A stretch of 45,793 nt of DNA from NCBI GenBank assembly GCA_934446065.1, contig CAKSDP010000016.1:1-45793 (forward strand), given 5' to 3'. The position numbers and the translations under genes were made by a program. Each line of letters starts with the position of its first letter. Position 1 is the stretch's first letter. The notes under the pieces are model-generated. The model ran no database searches. It saw only the letters and a list, made by a program, of their open reading frames with translations, and was not told the DNA's origin. Positions 16,792-25,581 of this stretch are shown piece by piece. The DNA is from an uncultured Eubacteriales bacterium (GTDB taxonomy: Bacteria > Bacillota > Clostridia > Oscillospirales > CAG-272).

Positions 16792-18399
16792 TTACATTCC
16801 TCTCTTTTTATTTCTGTAATCGGGAAGAAGCTTCGGGGAAACGGCGTCGGTCACGATGCCTGCCGCCTCTCTCTCAGCGTCAAATTTTGCAATGTGATCA
16901 AGCGTGAGCGCGCCGACGGTGACGTCCTTTGCGCGTGCCGCTGCATTCTGACCTGCATTTCTACCGAATACGATAATGTCAAGAAGCGAGTTGCCCATGA
17001 GTCTGTTGCGGCCGTGAATACCGCCGACAGCCTCGCCTGCAACGAAAAGATTTTCAACGTTTGTGGTCATGCCGTTGACGTTGATGTCAAGACCGCCGTT
17101 CTGGTAGTGAAGCGTCGGGTATACAAGGATCGGCTCACGGCGGATGTCAATGCCGTAGCTCATGAACATACGCATCATCGCGGGGATGCGGCGCTCGATC
17201 GTGCCCTCACCGCCGATAGCCTCGATCATCGGAGTGTCGAGCCATACTGCATCGCCGCTTCCGGTGTCAACGCCATCTGCTCTGTCGGAGCACTCGCGGA
17301 TGATGGATGCCGCTGCAACGTCACGCGTCTCCAGCGGATGCATGAATACCTTGCCGTCGCGGTTTACGAGCTTTGCTCCGAGCGAACGTACCTTCTCGGT
17401 AACGAGCGCACCGAAAATCTGCTGCGGGAATGCCGCGCCGGTCGGGTGGTACTGGAGCGTGTCGGCGTAGAGAAGCTTTGCGCCGACTCTGTAACCGAGC
17501 ACAAGTCCGTCAGCGGTTGCGCCGTAGTGATTGGAGGTGGGGAAGCCCTGGTAGTGCATACGTCCTGCACCGCCGGTTGCGATAATGACGGTCTTTGCAC
17601 GTGCGACCATAAGCTCGTGTGTTTCCATATTCATGAGAACCGCGCCTGCCGCGTGGCCGTTTTCGTCAAGGATCAGTTCAATCGCGGAGGTGAAGTCAAC
17701 TACGGGAATACCGCGGTTTATTACCTCATCGCGAAGTGTGCGCATGATCTCGGCACCGGAATAGTCCTTTGCCGCGTGCATACGCTTGCGGGATGTACCG
17801 CCGCCGTGGGTGGTGATCATCGTTCCGTCGGGAGCCTTGTCGAACTCGACGCCGAGATCGTTCAGCCACTGGATCGCCTCGGGGGCATCGCAGACAAGCT
17901 TTGCGAGAAGCTCGCGCTTCGCTGCGTAGTGTCCGCCGCCGAATGCGTCAACAAAGTGGATCGCGGGGGAGTCGTTCGGCTTGTCGGCAGCCTGGATTCC
18001 GCCCTCTGCCATCATGGTGTTTGCGTCGCCGATACGGAGCTTTGTCACGATCATGACCTTAGCGCCTGCCTTGTCGGCTTCGATTGCAGCGGAAGCACCG
18101 GCGCCGCCGCCTCCGATGATGAGCACATCGGTGTCATAGGTAACGTCGGAAAGATCTACGTCGTCAGCAGAGATGCGGCTGTGCGCCTCGAGCAGCTCGC
18201 ACAGCTCGTGCGGAACATCCTCGCCCTTGTTGGGACCGATCTTCAGTGTGGAGAATTCGCTCTTTTTGTAGTCGGGATGGTATGCGGCGAGCAGATCCTC
18301 TTTTTCCTTTGCGGTCATGCGGACCGGCTCATATGCGATGTTCGCCTCTCTTGCGGCTTCGACAGCCTTGAGAGAGCTTTCAAATTCCTTCGGATACAC
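16792..18399 (-). CDS. Soluble fumarate reductase-type flavoprotein (FrdA/TfrA-like)
   Basis: This 535-residue FAD protein has a 75-residue N-terminal extension. Then come the dinucleotide motif IIGGGGAGASAAIEAD, the capping domain, and active-site-like segments THGGGTSRKRMH, HPTGA, ETRDVAAASIIRE and RNRLMGNSL. In E. coli FrdA the FAD-linking His is in the HTVAAEGG-like segment; here the match is ANTMMAEGG, with Asn, so FAD is probably non-covalent. The start is GTG 18399 with GGAGGG six bases upstream. The iron-sulfur partner gene is 13 bases upstream. No FrdC/FrdD anchor genes exist, so the enzyme must be fed by a soluble donor; the co-transcribed Flx-Hdr set is the obvious candidate. Succinate dehydrogenase or another enoate reductase is possible but less likely. 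Confidence 0.85.
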   Translation of the reverse strand: MYPKEFESSLKAVEAAREANIAYEPVRMTAKEKEDLLAAYHPDYKKSEFSTLKIGPNKGEDVPHELCELLEAHSRISADDVDLSDVTYDTDVLIIGGGGAGASAAIEADKAGAKVMIVTKLRIGDANTMMAEGGIQAADKPNDSPAIHFVDAFGGGHYAAKRELLAKLVCDAPEAIQWLNDLGVEFDKAPDGTMITTHGGGTSRKRMHAAKDYSGAEIMRTLRDEVINRGIPVVDFTSAIELILDENGHAAGAVLMNMETHELMVARAKTVIIATGGAGRMHYQGFPTSNHYGATADGLVLGYRVGAKLLYADTLQYHPTGAAFPQQIFGALVTEKVRSLGAKLVNRDGKVFMHPLETRDVAAASIIRECSDRADGVDTGSGDAVWLDTPMIEAIGGEGTIERRIPAMMRMFMSYGIDIRREPILVYPTLHYQNGGLDINVNGMTTNVENLFVAGEAVGGIHGRNRLMGNSLLDIIVFGRNAGQNAAARAKDVTVGALTLDHIAKFDAEREAAGIVTDAVSPKLLPDYRNKKRGM

Positions 18400-18412
18400 T
18401 GTCTGTCCCTCC

Positions 18413-19087
18413 TTATTTCTCGATCTCTCTGTTGTTGTACAGCTCTTTTATCTCGTCGATGGGCTTGCCCATGAGATTCTCGATAAGCTCTGTGAAGGTG
18501 CCGTCCTTTATTTCCTTTACGCGATCCTCAAGATGCTGTGTCTTGGGTGCAAGGTATTTGCCATTCAGACGGCGCGCGAGCATCGCCACCTGCGGGTGGG
18601 AGATGCCTGCGGGACAGCGGGAGGAGCAGACGCCGCACATTACGCAGTCAAAGGATTCCTCGGCGCACTTGTCGAACTCGCCGCGCTGAGCGTATGCGAT
18701 GTACTGCATTACGTTAAGGCTCTGCGTGCACGCTTTTGTGCAGGCGTTGCAGCCTACGCACGCGTAGATCTCGGGGTAGAGCTGCATCATGATCTGCTCG
18801 GTCGGGCGAATGCTTTCGATATCGTAGACCTGCTTCACGAGAGGGAAGAACGGCAGAGTTGCGACATACATATCGTTTTCGACCTTGGTCTGGCAGGCGA
18901 GGCACGTCTTGAGCTCGCGGTCTCCCTTGATGCGGTAGATCGTTGCGCAGGCACCGCAGAAGCCGTTGCGGCATCCGCAGCCGCGGACGAGCTGATAACC
19001 GGCGTACTCCATGGCACGCATGATCGTCAGATTGTCCGGCACGCTGTATTTCTTGCCGAACAAGTATACATTAACAAAGTTTTCCAT
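18413..19087 (-). CDS. FrdB/TfrB-like iron-sulfur subunit
   Basis: A 224-residue electron-transfer subunit. The N-terminal plant-type [2Fe-2S] domain has RGCGCRNGFCGAC and a later CLAC. The C-terminal half has two [4Fe-4S] motifs, CVGCNACTKAC and CVMCGVCSSRCP. In E. coli FrdB the last cluster is 3Fe-4S because one Cys is missing; here all four are present. The protein ends without the HdrB-like CCG domain that methanogen TfrB carries, but a separate HdrB gene is in this operon, so FrdB plus HdrB together equal a split TfrB. It is 18 bases after FlxA and 13 before the flavoprotein. Confidence 0.85.
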   Translation of the reverse strand: MENFVNVYLFGKKYSVPDNLTIMRAMEYAGYQLVRGCGCRNGFCGACATIYRIKGDRELKTCLACQTKVENDMYVATLPFFPLVKQVYDIESIRPTEQIMMQLYPEIYACVGCNACTKACTQSLNVMQYIAYAQRGEFDKCAEESFDCVMCGVCSSRCPAGISHPQVAMLARRLNGKYLAPKTQHLEDRVKEIKDGTFTELIENLMGKPIDEIKELYNNREIEK

Positions 19088-19105
19088 GCTTATCTCCTTA
19101 TATTA

Positions 19106-19939
19106 TCAGTATTCGTCCGGCAGCTCGTCGATCTCGTCGCAGCGGAAGACGGGGCCGTCCTTGCAGACATATTTGGAACCGATGTTGCAGCGGCCGCATT
19201 TGCCGATACCGCATTTCATGCGAAGCTCCATTGTGGTGTAGACCTGAGTCTTGTCGAATCCGAGTTCCTGAAGTCCGGCAAGAGTAAACTTAATCATGAT
19301 CGGAGGGCCGCAGAGGATCGCGGTCTTGTCGGTGGAGAATCCGAGCTCCTTTACGTAGTTCGGAACGAACCCGACGTGTCCGTCCCATTCGGGCTGTTCG
19401 CGGTCGATCGTGAGGTGAACGTTGACGCCTTCGTCGCCCATCCACTCGTTGATGATCTCATTATAGTCAACAAGATCCTGCATACTGCGCGAGCCGTATA
19501 CAATGTCGATCTTGCCGTAGCGGTCGCGGTAGTGACGGCAGTAGTTGATGACGGAGCGCAGCGGCGCAAGTCCGATACCGCCGGCGATAAAGAGCATATC
19601 GCGTCCGGCAAACTCGGTATCAACGGGGAATGCGTTGCCGTAGGGTCCGCGAATGGTGATCTCCTGACCTACCTCCATGGAGTGAAGCCACTGGGTCACG
19701 CAGCCGCATTTCTTTATTGAAAACTCCATGAATTCTGTATTCGTCGGGGATGAGGTGATGGAGAACATCGCCTCACCGACGCCCGGGATCGAGAGCATCG
19801 CGCACTGACCGGGCTTGTGTTCAAACGCCTTTTTGCCGTCGGGCGTTACAACGCGGAAGGTCTTGACATCGGGGGTGTCAATCCTGATATCGGTAACGAC
19901 GCCTACCACGGGGATAAGCGGTTCTTTCATGTCAATCAT
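19106..19939 (-). CDS. flxA: FlxA-like NAD(P)H:FAD oxidoreductase subunit
   Basis: This 277-residue protein of the ferredoxin reductase-like family (AsrB and hydrogenase gamma subunit relatives) has an FAD-binding barrel (1 to about 100). An NAD-binding domain follows (DMLFIAGGIGLAPLRSVI, IDIVYGSRSMQDLVDY, AILCGPPIMIKFT). A C-terminal [2Fe-2S] site holds MKCGIGKCGRCNIG plus CKDGPVF. In FlxABCD it is the entry point for NADH electrons. AGGAGG lies seven bases before ATG 19939, which overlaps the flxB stop by 8 bases. Confidence 0.87.
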   Translation of the reverse strand: MIDMKEPLIPVVGVVTDIRIDTPDVKTFRVVTPDGKKAFEHKPGQCAMLSIPGVGEAMFSITSSPTNTEFMEFSIKKCGCVTQWLHSMEVGQEITIRGPYGNAFPVDTEFAGRDMLFIAGGIGLAPLRSVINYCRHYRDRYGKIDIVYGSRSMQDLVDYNEIINEWMGDEGVNVHLTIDREQPEWDGHVGFVPNYVKELGFSTDKTAILCGPPIMIKFTLAGLQELGFDKTQVYTTMELRMKCGIGKCGRCNIGSKYVCKDGPVFRCDEIDELPDEY

Positions 19940-20957
19940 CAGACTTACCTCCTAACTTCTTCATGACCTTGACAATGTTCATCTGAATCGGGCATTTCGA
20001 GATGCAGCGGCCGCAGCCTACGCACGAGAACATACCGTTGTTGTTCGTCGGATAGTAGACGAGCTTGTGCATGAAGCGCTGACGGAATCTCTCAAGCTGA
20101 GTGAGTCTCGGCTGACCTGCCGACATCTTCGTGAAGTCGGAGTACATACATGAGTCCCAGCATCTGAATCGCTTGACGCCGTGTCCGGTGTTGAAATCCT
20201 TGATGTCGTAGCACTGGCAGGTCGGGCACACGAATGTGCAGGTGCCGCAGCCGAGGCAGGACTCAGAGAGCTCGCTCCACTCGGGGGCGTTGAAGAACTT
20301 CGACGTCTTGCCGTCGCCGAACGTGTCGGCGGAGAGATCCTTGAGCGGCAGACGGTCAAGTCTTTCGCGGATCGTTTTCTTTTCGGCGTCAACTGCGGAC
20401 GCATCGCATTCCTCGGTGAGGGCTGCAACTGCATCGAGCAGAGCCGTGCCGCGCTCGGTCAGAGCGTTCATGTACAGAGCATCGGCTGTCTTGTAGCACG
20501 CGATATCGCCCGCAGGCTCAGCTGCGTCAATGCCGAATGTGCGGCAGAAGCACGTTTCGTGCGGCTTCGTGCACGCGAGCGACATGATCACGCCGTGATC
20601 GCGGCGATTCTTGTAGTACGAATCAACGGGATCTGCGAGAAATACGCGGTCGAGCACGTCAAAGCTGCGAACATCGCAGGCGCGCACGCCGAATATTACG
20701 AAATCCTCGCACTCCTCGCGGGTGTCGATTATGTCGATCTTTTTGCCCTCGACCTTGAAATCCATAAGGTTCTCGGTCTGCGGGAAGAAGAAATCCTTCG
20801 GGCTGCGAACGGTGTTGAGCGCGTCGGACGGAATAACTCCGTCCTCAAAGCGCTGAAACTTAGCGCCGCCCTTGGTGTCAACGGGAAGATACAGCGCCCG
20901 CTCCGAGGCGATGGCTCCGAGAAGCTCGGGCAGTCTGTCAATTGAAATCTTACGCAT
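19932..20957 (-). CDS. flxB: FlxB-like 4Fe-4S dicluster protein (AsrA/hydrogenase beta-type)
   Basis: This 341-residue electron-transfer protein has an N-terminal domain shared with anaerobic sulfite reductase subunit A and hydrogenase beta subunits (FGVRACDVRSFDVLDRVF, FCRTFG). Two 4Fe-4S motifs follow: CLGCGTCTFVCPTCQC and CVGCGRCISKCP. The start is ATG 20957 because GAGGTGA is directly upstream; a longer frame to 20999 has no such site. It overlaps flxC by 8 bases and flxA by 8, so the three are translated as a block. It presumably passes electrons from FlxA toward FlxC, FlxD and HdrA. Confidence 0.87.
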   Translation of the reverse strand: MRKISIDRLPELLGAIASERALYLPVDTKGGAKFQRFEDGVIPSDALNTVRSPKDFFFPQTENLMDFKVEGKKIDIIDTREECEDFVIFGVRACDVRSFDVLDRVFLADPVDSYYKNRRDHGVIMSLACTKPHETCFCRTFGIDAAEPAGDIACYKTADALYMNALTERGTALLDAVAALTEECDASAVDAEKKTIRERLDRLPLKDLSADTFGDGKTSKFFNAPEWSELSESCLGCGTCTFVCPTCQCYDIKDFNTGHGVKRFRCWDSCMYSDFTKMSAGQPRLTQLERFRQRFMHKLVYYPTNNNGMFSCVGCGRCISKCPIQMNIVKVMKKLGGKSDD

Positions 20958-21942
20958 CGGCGTCACCTCTTTCAACTGCCTCGGAAGGCTCGGGATCATC
21001 TGTGGTGTAGTTCACGATCGGCGGACGGTTTCCGACCTCGGCTCCCGCCTGATACTCTCCATAGAGATCGTCGATGTCGTGAATGAACTTGCGGTTAAGC
21101 AGGTGAAGCGGAATGTGCTGCGGGCATACGCGCGAGCACTCGCCGCAGTCGGTACAGCGACCGACAACGTGGAACGCGCGGATGATGTGGAACATCTTCT
21201 CCTCAAAGGAGTTCTGCGCTGCCTTGTTCTCAACGCCGGAGTTCGGGTTGTCGAACACGCACTTTTCGCACGTGCAGGCGGGACATACGTCGCGGCAGGC
21301 GTTGCATCTGATGCAGCGCGAAAGCTCGCCCTGCCAGAATGCGAATCTCTCGTCGGGCGAGAGACGCTCGAGAGATTCGACCTCATCAAAGCGGTGCGAA
21401 TCAATGACGTCGCCGTCCTCACCGATCAGCTCGTCGTAGGCGACGTGCTTCTTCGATTTGCAGTTTACGCATCTGTCGGGGAGGCGGTCTGCAAAGGAAA
21501 GTGTGAGCGTGCCGTCGTAGAGAGTCTCGATGAGAATGTTATCTCCGTCCTCTTTGACCGACGCGATACCGTCGGCGCTCTCTCGGATCTTCGAAATGTC
21601 AGCCATTCCCGCGCAGGGAACGCCGATCGCGTAAACGCGCTCGCGCATGAAACGGTGCTCGGTCAGAAGCTGGTTGAAGCTGTAAGTGTCGCACGGCTTG
21701 AGGAAAACGAGAACCTTCGCCTCGCTCTTTGCCGTCTCGCGCACAAGATATTTTGAATGGTTTGCGCCGCAGAAGCTGTTCCAGACAAATCCTGCCTCAA
21801 GCTCATCGGCGCTCTTGAATACCGCCGGGGTTATATCGTAGTCGAACTCTCCCGCCTTCCAGCCGAGTACACGGTCAACCGTGCCGTCAAGGAGAAGCTC
21901 GACTGCTCTCGAAACGAGAGCGTCACGTGTTATTTCTTGCAT
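20950..21942 (-). CDS. flxC: FlxC-like iron-sulfur protein (F420 hydrogenase beta-like)
   Basis: A 330-residue protein with an N-terminal region resembling FlxB and F420-hydrogenase beta proteins (GFVWNSFCGANHSKYLVRE, LKPCDTYSFNQLL, IGVPCAGM, DRCVNCKSK). Two C-terminal 4Fe-4S motifs follow, CIRCNACRDVCPACTC with an extra Cys, and CTDCGECSRVCPQ. GGAGG precedes ATG 21942. It overlaps flxD by 13 bases. It is one of two related dicluster subunits in the set, as in the Desulfovibrio flx locus. Confidence 0.85.
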   Translation of the reverse strand: MQEITRDALVSRAVELLLDGTVDRVLGWKAGEFDYDITPAVFKSADELEAGFVWNSFCGANHSKYLVRETAKSEAKVLVFLKPCDTYSFNQLLTEHRFMRERVYAIGVPCAGMADISKIRESADGIASVKEDGDNILIETLYDGTLTLSFADRLPDRCVNCKSKKHVAYDELIGEDGDVIDSHRFDEVESLERLSPDERFAFWQGELSRCIRCNACRDVCPACTCEKCVFDNPNSGVENKAAQNSFEEKMFHIIRAFHVVGRCTDCGECSRVCPQHIPLHLLNRKFIHDIDDLYGEYQAGAEVGNRPPIVNYTTDDPEPSEAVERGDADA

Positions 21943-22364
21943 CTCAGATCCTCCAATCTCTTGTTCTCGCCGAGAGAGGCGACCTTTTCTGCGAAATCGT
22001 TCATGGTAGCCGAGAACTTTGCGCCCTCAGCCGCACTGACCCACTCTACGCGGGTGCGCTCGCGCTCGATGCCGAGATAGTCAAGCATGGAGAACAGGAG
22101 CGACATACGGCGGCGGGTGTAGTAGTTTCCGGAGGTGTAGTGGCAGTCGCCGGGATGGCATCCGCAGAGGATGACGCCGTCGGCGCCGCGCTGGAACGCG
22201 CGGAGTATGAACATCGGATTTACTCTGCACGAGCAGGGAACGCGGATGATCTTTACGTCTGCGGGGTAGCTCAGTCTGTTGTTGCCCGCGAGATCCGCGC
22301 CGGCGTAGGAGCACCAGTTGCAGCAGAACGCCACAATGAGCGGTCTATATTCGTTTACTTGCAT
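21930..22364 (-). CDS. flxD: FlxD/MvhD-type [2Fe-2S] subunit
   Basis: A 144-residue MvhD-family protein. Its Cys pattern is AFCCNWCSYAGADLAG near the N-terminus, then VPCSCRVNP and ILCGCHPGDCHY, the usual [2Fe-2S] ligand set. MvhD-type subunits physically connect HdrA to an electron-donating module, a hydrogenase in methanogens and FlxABC here. Overlaps of 10 bases with hdrA and 13 with flxC support assembly of one complex. Confidence 0.93.
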   Translation of the reverse strand: MQVNEYRPLIVAFCCNWCSYAGADLAGNNRLSYPADVKIIRVPCSCRVNPMFILRAFQRGADGVILCGCHPGDCHYTSGNYYTRRRMSLLFSMLDYLGIERERTRVEWVSAAEGAKFSATMNDFAEKVASLGENKRLEDLRCKK

Positions 22365-24349
22365 ATTGCGTCAACCTCCGCCATGATTTGTTTGTTCGTG
22401 AATCCGCGCAGATCCATTGCGCCGGACATACAAGCGACCGTGCAGGCGCCGCAGCCCTGGCACACAGCCTCGTTTACGGAGGCTACGTGGCGTACCTTCG
22501 TCGTTCTGTCGGGCATTCTGAATTCCTTGTCAATGTACGTGATGGCTCCGTACGGACATACCTTTTCACACGTCGAGCAGCCGTTGCACATCATCTCGTC
22601 GGAGTGCGCGACGCACGGGTTTCCGGTCAGCTTGTCCTTGCAGAGAAGACCGATTACCTTTGACGCGGCAGCGCCCGCCTGAGATACTGTCTCGGGAATG
22701 TCCTTCGGTCCCTGGCAGGTTCCGGAGAGGAACACGCCTGCCGTCGGAGACTCGACGGGACGGAGCTTCGGGTGAGCCTCGGTGAAGAAGTCGTTCGTGT
22801 CCATGCTTGCGGTGAGCATCGTCGCGAGAGGACGCGCGGACTTGTCCGGCTCGATCGCAGCTGCGAGCACCACGAGATCGGCGTCAATGTGGAGCTGACG
22901 GTTATCTATGAGGTCGGATGCCTGAACCTTCAGCACACCGCCCTCGGGCGATACCTTTCCGACCATGCCCTTTATGTAGTGAACGCCGTATTCCTCGACC
23001 GCGCGGCGGTAGAACTCATCAAAGTTCTTTCCGGGAGTACGCACGTCAATGTAGAATACGTATACGTCGGTGTCGGGATACTTGTCGCGGATGAGCATTG
23101 CGTGTTTTGCTGTGTACATACAGCAGATCTTGGAGCAGTATTCCTTGCCCTTCTCTGCACAGGCGGAGCAGCGTGAGCCGACGCACTGTACGAATACGAT
23201 CGTGTGCGGATGCTCGCCGTCGGATGGACGAAGAAGCGTGCCGCCGGTGGGGCCTGCCGCGTTCATCAGACGCTCAAGCTCGAGAGAGGTGATGACGTCC
23301 TTCGACTGCGAGTACGCAAACTCGTCGAACTTCTCCATCGAAATGGGGTTGAAGCCCGTTGCAACGACGATCGCACCGTATTTTTCCTCGATGTACTCGT
23401 CCTTTGCGTTGTAGTCGATCGCTCCTGCGGTGCACACCTTGGAGCAAACGCCGCACTTGCCGGTCTTCAGCATTGTGCAGTAATTGGGGTCGATCGTTGC
23501 GACCTTCGGAACTGCCTGTGCGAACGGAATGTAGATCGCGCGGCGGTTGTCCATGCCGAGGTTGAACTCGTTCGGCACCTTTTTCTGCGGACACTTCTCG
23601 GTGCAGAGGCCGCAGCCGGTGCAGACGTCCTCGCGGACGTATCTCGCCTTGCGGCGGATCTTTACGTCAAAGTTGCCGACGAATCCGCCGACCTCCGCTA
23701 CCTCAGAGTAGGAGAAGATGCGGATCTTTTCGTTCTGAGCAACGTCCACCATCTTAGGAGTGAGGATGCAGGCTGCGCAGTCGAGCGTCGGGAAAGTCTT
23801 ATCAAGCTGAGCCATCTTTCCGCCGATGGTCGGCTTTGTCTCAACGATGTCAACTGGGAATCCGGCGTCCGCAATGTCGAGCGCGGTCTGTATTCCGGCG
23901 ATACCGCCGCCGATGACGAGCGCTCTCTTTGTGACGGGGCTCTCACCGGGAGTGAGAGGCGCATTCAGGTTTACCTTTGCGATAGCGGCCTTGCCGAGGA
24001 TCACTGCCTTCGGCGTACCGATCTGCATATCCTTATGTACCCATGAGCACTGCTCACGGATGTTTGCGATCTCAACCATGTAGGGGTTTATTCCCGCAGC
24101 AGCGGCGGTCTTGCGGAACGTCGCCTCGTGCATACGGGGGGAGCAGGAGCATACGACGATGCCGGTGAGCTTGTGCTCGGCAACGGCGTCCTTTATCATG
24201 TTCTGTCCTGCCTGAGAACACATATACTGATAGTCGGTGGAGAAAACAACGCCCGGCTCGTGTCCGAGAGCCTCTGCCACAGACTTTACGTCAACCGTTC
24301 CGGCAATATTTGTGCCGCAGTGGCAGACAAAAACTCCGATTCTTTGCAT
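22355..24349 (-). CDS. hdrA: HdrA, flavin-bifurcating heterodisulfide reductase-type subunit
   Basis: This 664-residue iron-sulfur flavoprotein has an N-terminal domain with FVCHCGTNIAGTVD and VCSCSPRMHE. The thioredoxin-reductase-like FAD domain follows (LVIGGGIAGIQTALDIA, GGKMAQLDKTFPTLDCAACILTPKM). An inserted ferredoxin region carries CTGCGLCTEKCP and CGVCSKVC, then CVGSRCSAC...CSKICC. The C-terminal ferredoxin has CNGCSTCEKVCP and CQGCGACTVACM. The conserved FAD region matches HdrA proteins in which FAD splits electron pairs between ferredoxin and the HdrBC branch. AAGGAG precedes the ATG. Confidence 0.95.
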   Translation of the reverse strand: MQRIGVFVCHCGTNIAGTVDVKSVAEALGHEPGVVFSTDYQYMCSQAGQNMIKDAVAEHKLTGIVVCSCSPRMHEATFRKTAAAAGINPYMVEIANIREQCSWVHKDMQIGTPKAVILGKAAIAKVNLNAPLTPGESPVTKRALVIGGGIAGIQTALDIADAGFPVDIVETKPTIGGKMAQLDKTFPTLDCAACILTPKMVDVAQNEKIRIFSYSEVAEVGGFVGNFDVKIRRKARYVREDVCTGCGLCTEKCPQKKVPNEFNLGMDNRRAIYIPFAQAVPKVATIDPNYCTMLKTGKCGVCSKVCTAGAIDYNAKDEYIEEKYGAIVVATGFNPISMEKFDEFAYSQSKDVITSLELERLMNAAGPTGGTLLRPSDGEHPHTIVFVQCVGSRCSACAEKGKEYCSKICCMYTAKHAMLIRDKYPDTDVYVFYIDVRTPGKNFDEFYRRAVEEYGVHYIKGMVGKVSPEGGVLKVQASDLIDNRQLHIDADLVVLAAAIEPDKSARPLATMLTASMDTNDFFTEAHPKLRPVESPTAGVFLSGTCQGPKDIPETVSQAGAAASKVIGLLCKDKLTGNPCVAHSDEMMCNGCSTCEKVCPYGAITYIDKEFRMPDRTTKVRHVASVNEAVCQGCGACTVACMSGAMDLRGFTNKQIMAEVDAICK

Positions 24350-24365
24350 GGCTATTTCTCCTTTC

Positions 24366-24758
24366 TTATTTTGAATATTTACGCATCGCGCTTACGATCG
24401 CCTGCTGAGGCATATCTTCGTCAATAAGCGCGGGAATGTCGTCTGCTTTGAGGTGGTTCTGTCCCTTTTCGCGGATCACAACAAGGCGGAGCGCCTCGAC
24501 GAGTTTCGCGGGCTCGACGCCTCTCGGGCAACGATCCACGCAAGCGAAGCAGGAGAGACATTTGTAGAGCGAATCGGACTTCATGAGAGGCTCGAGCTCT
24601 CCGGTCTCAACCATGTAGACGAACTGGTGCGGATGGTACTCCATCTCACCGTAGGAGGGACACGTACCGGAGCATTTGCCGCAGCGCATACATTTGCGGA
24701 CGTCAACACCGCTCATGCGGAGGACCTGTTCCTTTGTGCGATCGTTCTTACTTTGCAT
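24366..24758 (-). CDS. hdrC: HdrC, 4Fe-4S subunit
   Basis: A 130-residue protein with two 4Fe-4S motifs, CMRCGKCSGTCPSYG and CLSCFACVDRCPRG, in the spacing of HdrC, which links HdrA to HdrB. Two adjacent ATGs exist; the second (24758) is six bases from AGGAGG and is preferred. The gene overlaps hdrB by 11 bases and lies 16 bases before hdrA. The order hdrB-hdrC-hdrA-mvhD matches bacterial Hdr operons. Confidence 0.93.
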   Translation of the reverse strand: MQSKNDRTKEQVLRMSGVDVRKCMRCGKCSGTCPSYGEMEYHPHQFVYMVETGELEPLMKSDSLYKCLSCFACVDRCPRGVEPAKLVEALRLVVIREKGQNHLKADDIPALIDEDMPQQAIVSAMRKYSK

Positions 24759-25554
24759 CATTATCCTCCTTTACGCCGAGCGCCTCGGCAAGAAGCTCGG
24801 TGAAATAGACTACGGGCAGCGACGAGTTGTTCTTTACAAGATTGTACTTGCAGAGGGGACAGGCTGTGACGATCGAGTCAGCGCCGTGAGACGCGGCACT
24901 GTCCGATATGGCGTTTGACTTTCTCTTTGCCGATTCCGGATCTTCAAGCGCAACGTATCCGCCGCAGCACTCGTTTCTCTGTGCGTAGATCACAGGCTCG
25001 GCGCCGAGCGCACGGATGAAGTCCTCCATGATCTTCGGATTCTCAACATCGTCGAACGCCATGACCTTGCCCGGACGAAGCAGCATACATCCGTAGTATG
25101 CCGCGATCTTTCTTCCGGTGAGGGGATTTGTGACAGCCTCGCGGACGCGATCGAAGCCGATCTTGTCGCGGAGAAACTCAAGATAGTGGTAGACCTCGGT
25201 CTCGCCGTTGTAGGGATCGGTGTGATCCTTGTCCTGCGACATATAGAGGTTTACCTTTGCCGCAAAATCCTCGTCTGTCTGCATTGCGTGATTTGTCTGC
25301 TTTATAACATTGTGGCAGGCTGAACATACCGTTACCAGCGGCTCGCCGTTGTCTCTTGCTGCCGCAAGAGCGCGGACGCTCGAGAGCTTTGTTGCGATCT
25401 CATCCTTTGCGCTGACGAAAACGCCGCCGCAGCACTGGAAATTTTCGACCTCGCAAAGCTCAAAGCCGAGCTTCTCGGCGCACTTTTTCGCGTATGTGTC
25501 GAGATCGCGCGCCTTGGTGCGGAGGGTACAGCCGGGGAAATAGGTTACTTTCAT
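24748..25554 (-). CDS. hdrB: HdrB, non-cubane iron-sulfur disulfide reductase subunit
   Basis: A 268-residue protein with two complete CCG domains: Cys9, Cys41-Cys42 and Cys77/Cys80 in the first, and Cys156, Cys196-Cys197 and Cys232/Cys235 in the second (CX31CCX34CXXC and CX39CCX34CXXC). In methanogens these ligands hold two non-cubane [4Fe-4S] clusters that split the CoM-S-S-CoB heterodisulfide. Coenzyme B is not expected here, so the acceptor is unknown; a low-molecular or protein disulfide, or direct transfer to FrdB, are options. All ligands are intact, so the active site should be functional. Confidence 0.92.
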   Translation of the reverse strand: MKVTYFPGCTLRTKARDLDTYAKKCAEKLGFELCEVENFQCCGGVFVSAKDEIATKLSSVRALAAARDNGEPLVTVCSACHNVIKQTNHAMQTDEDFAAKVNLYMSQDKDHTDPYNGETEVYHYLEFLRDKIGFDRVREAVTNPLTGRKIAAYYGCMLLRPGKVMAFDDVENPKIMEDFIRALGAEPVIYAQRNECCGGYVALEDPESAKRKSNAISDSAASHGADSIVTACPLCKYNLVKNNSSLPVVYFTELLAEALGVKEDNDAK

Positions 25555-25581
25555 TTTTGGCCGTTCCTTTCTTGTGGATTA

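Noticed and set aside
16894..19720. Long plus-strand open frames (over 460 codons) across the fumarate reductase and FlxA genes
   Set aside because: They are antisense to proteins with clear motifs, have no binding sites or family motifs, and follow from the high GC at the third codon position.
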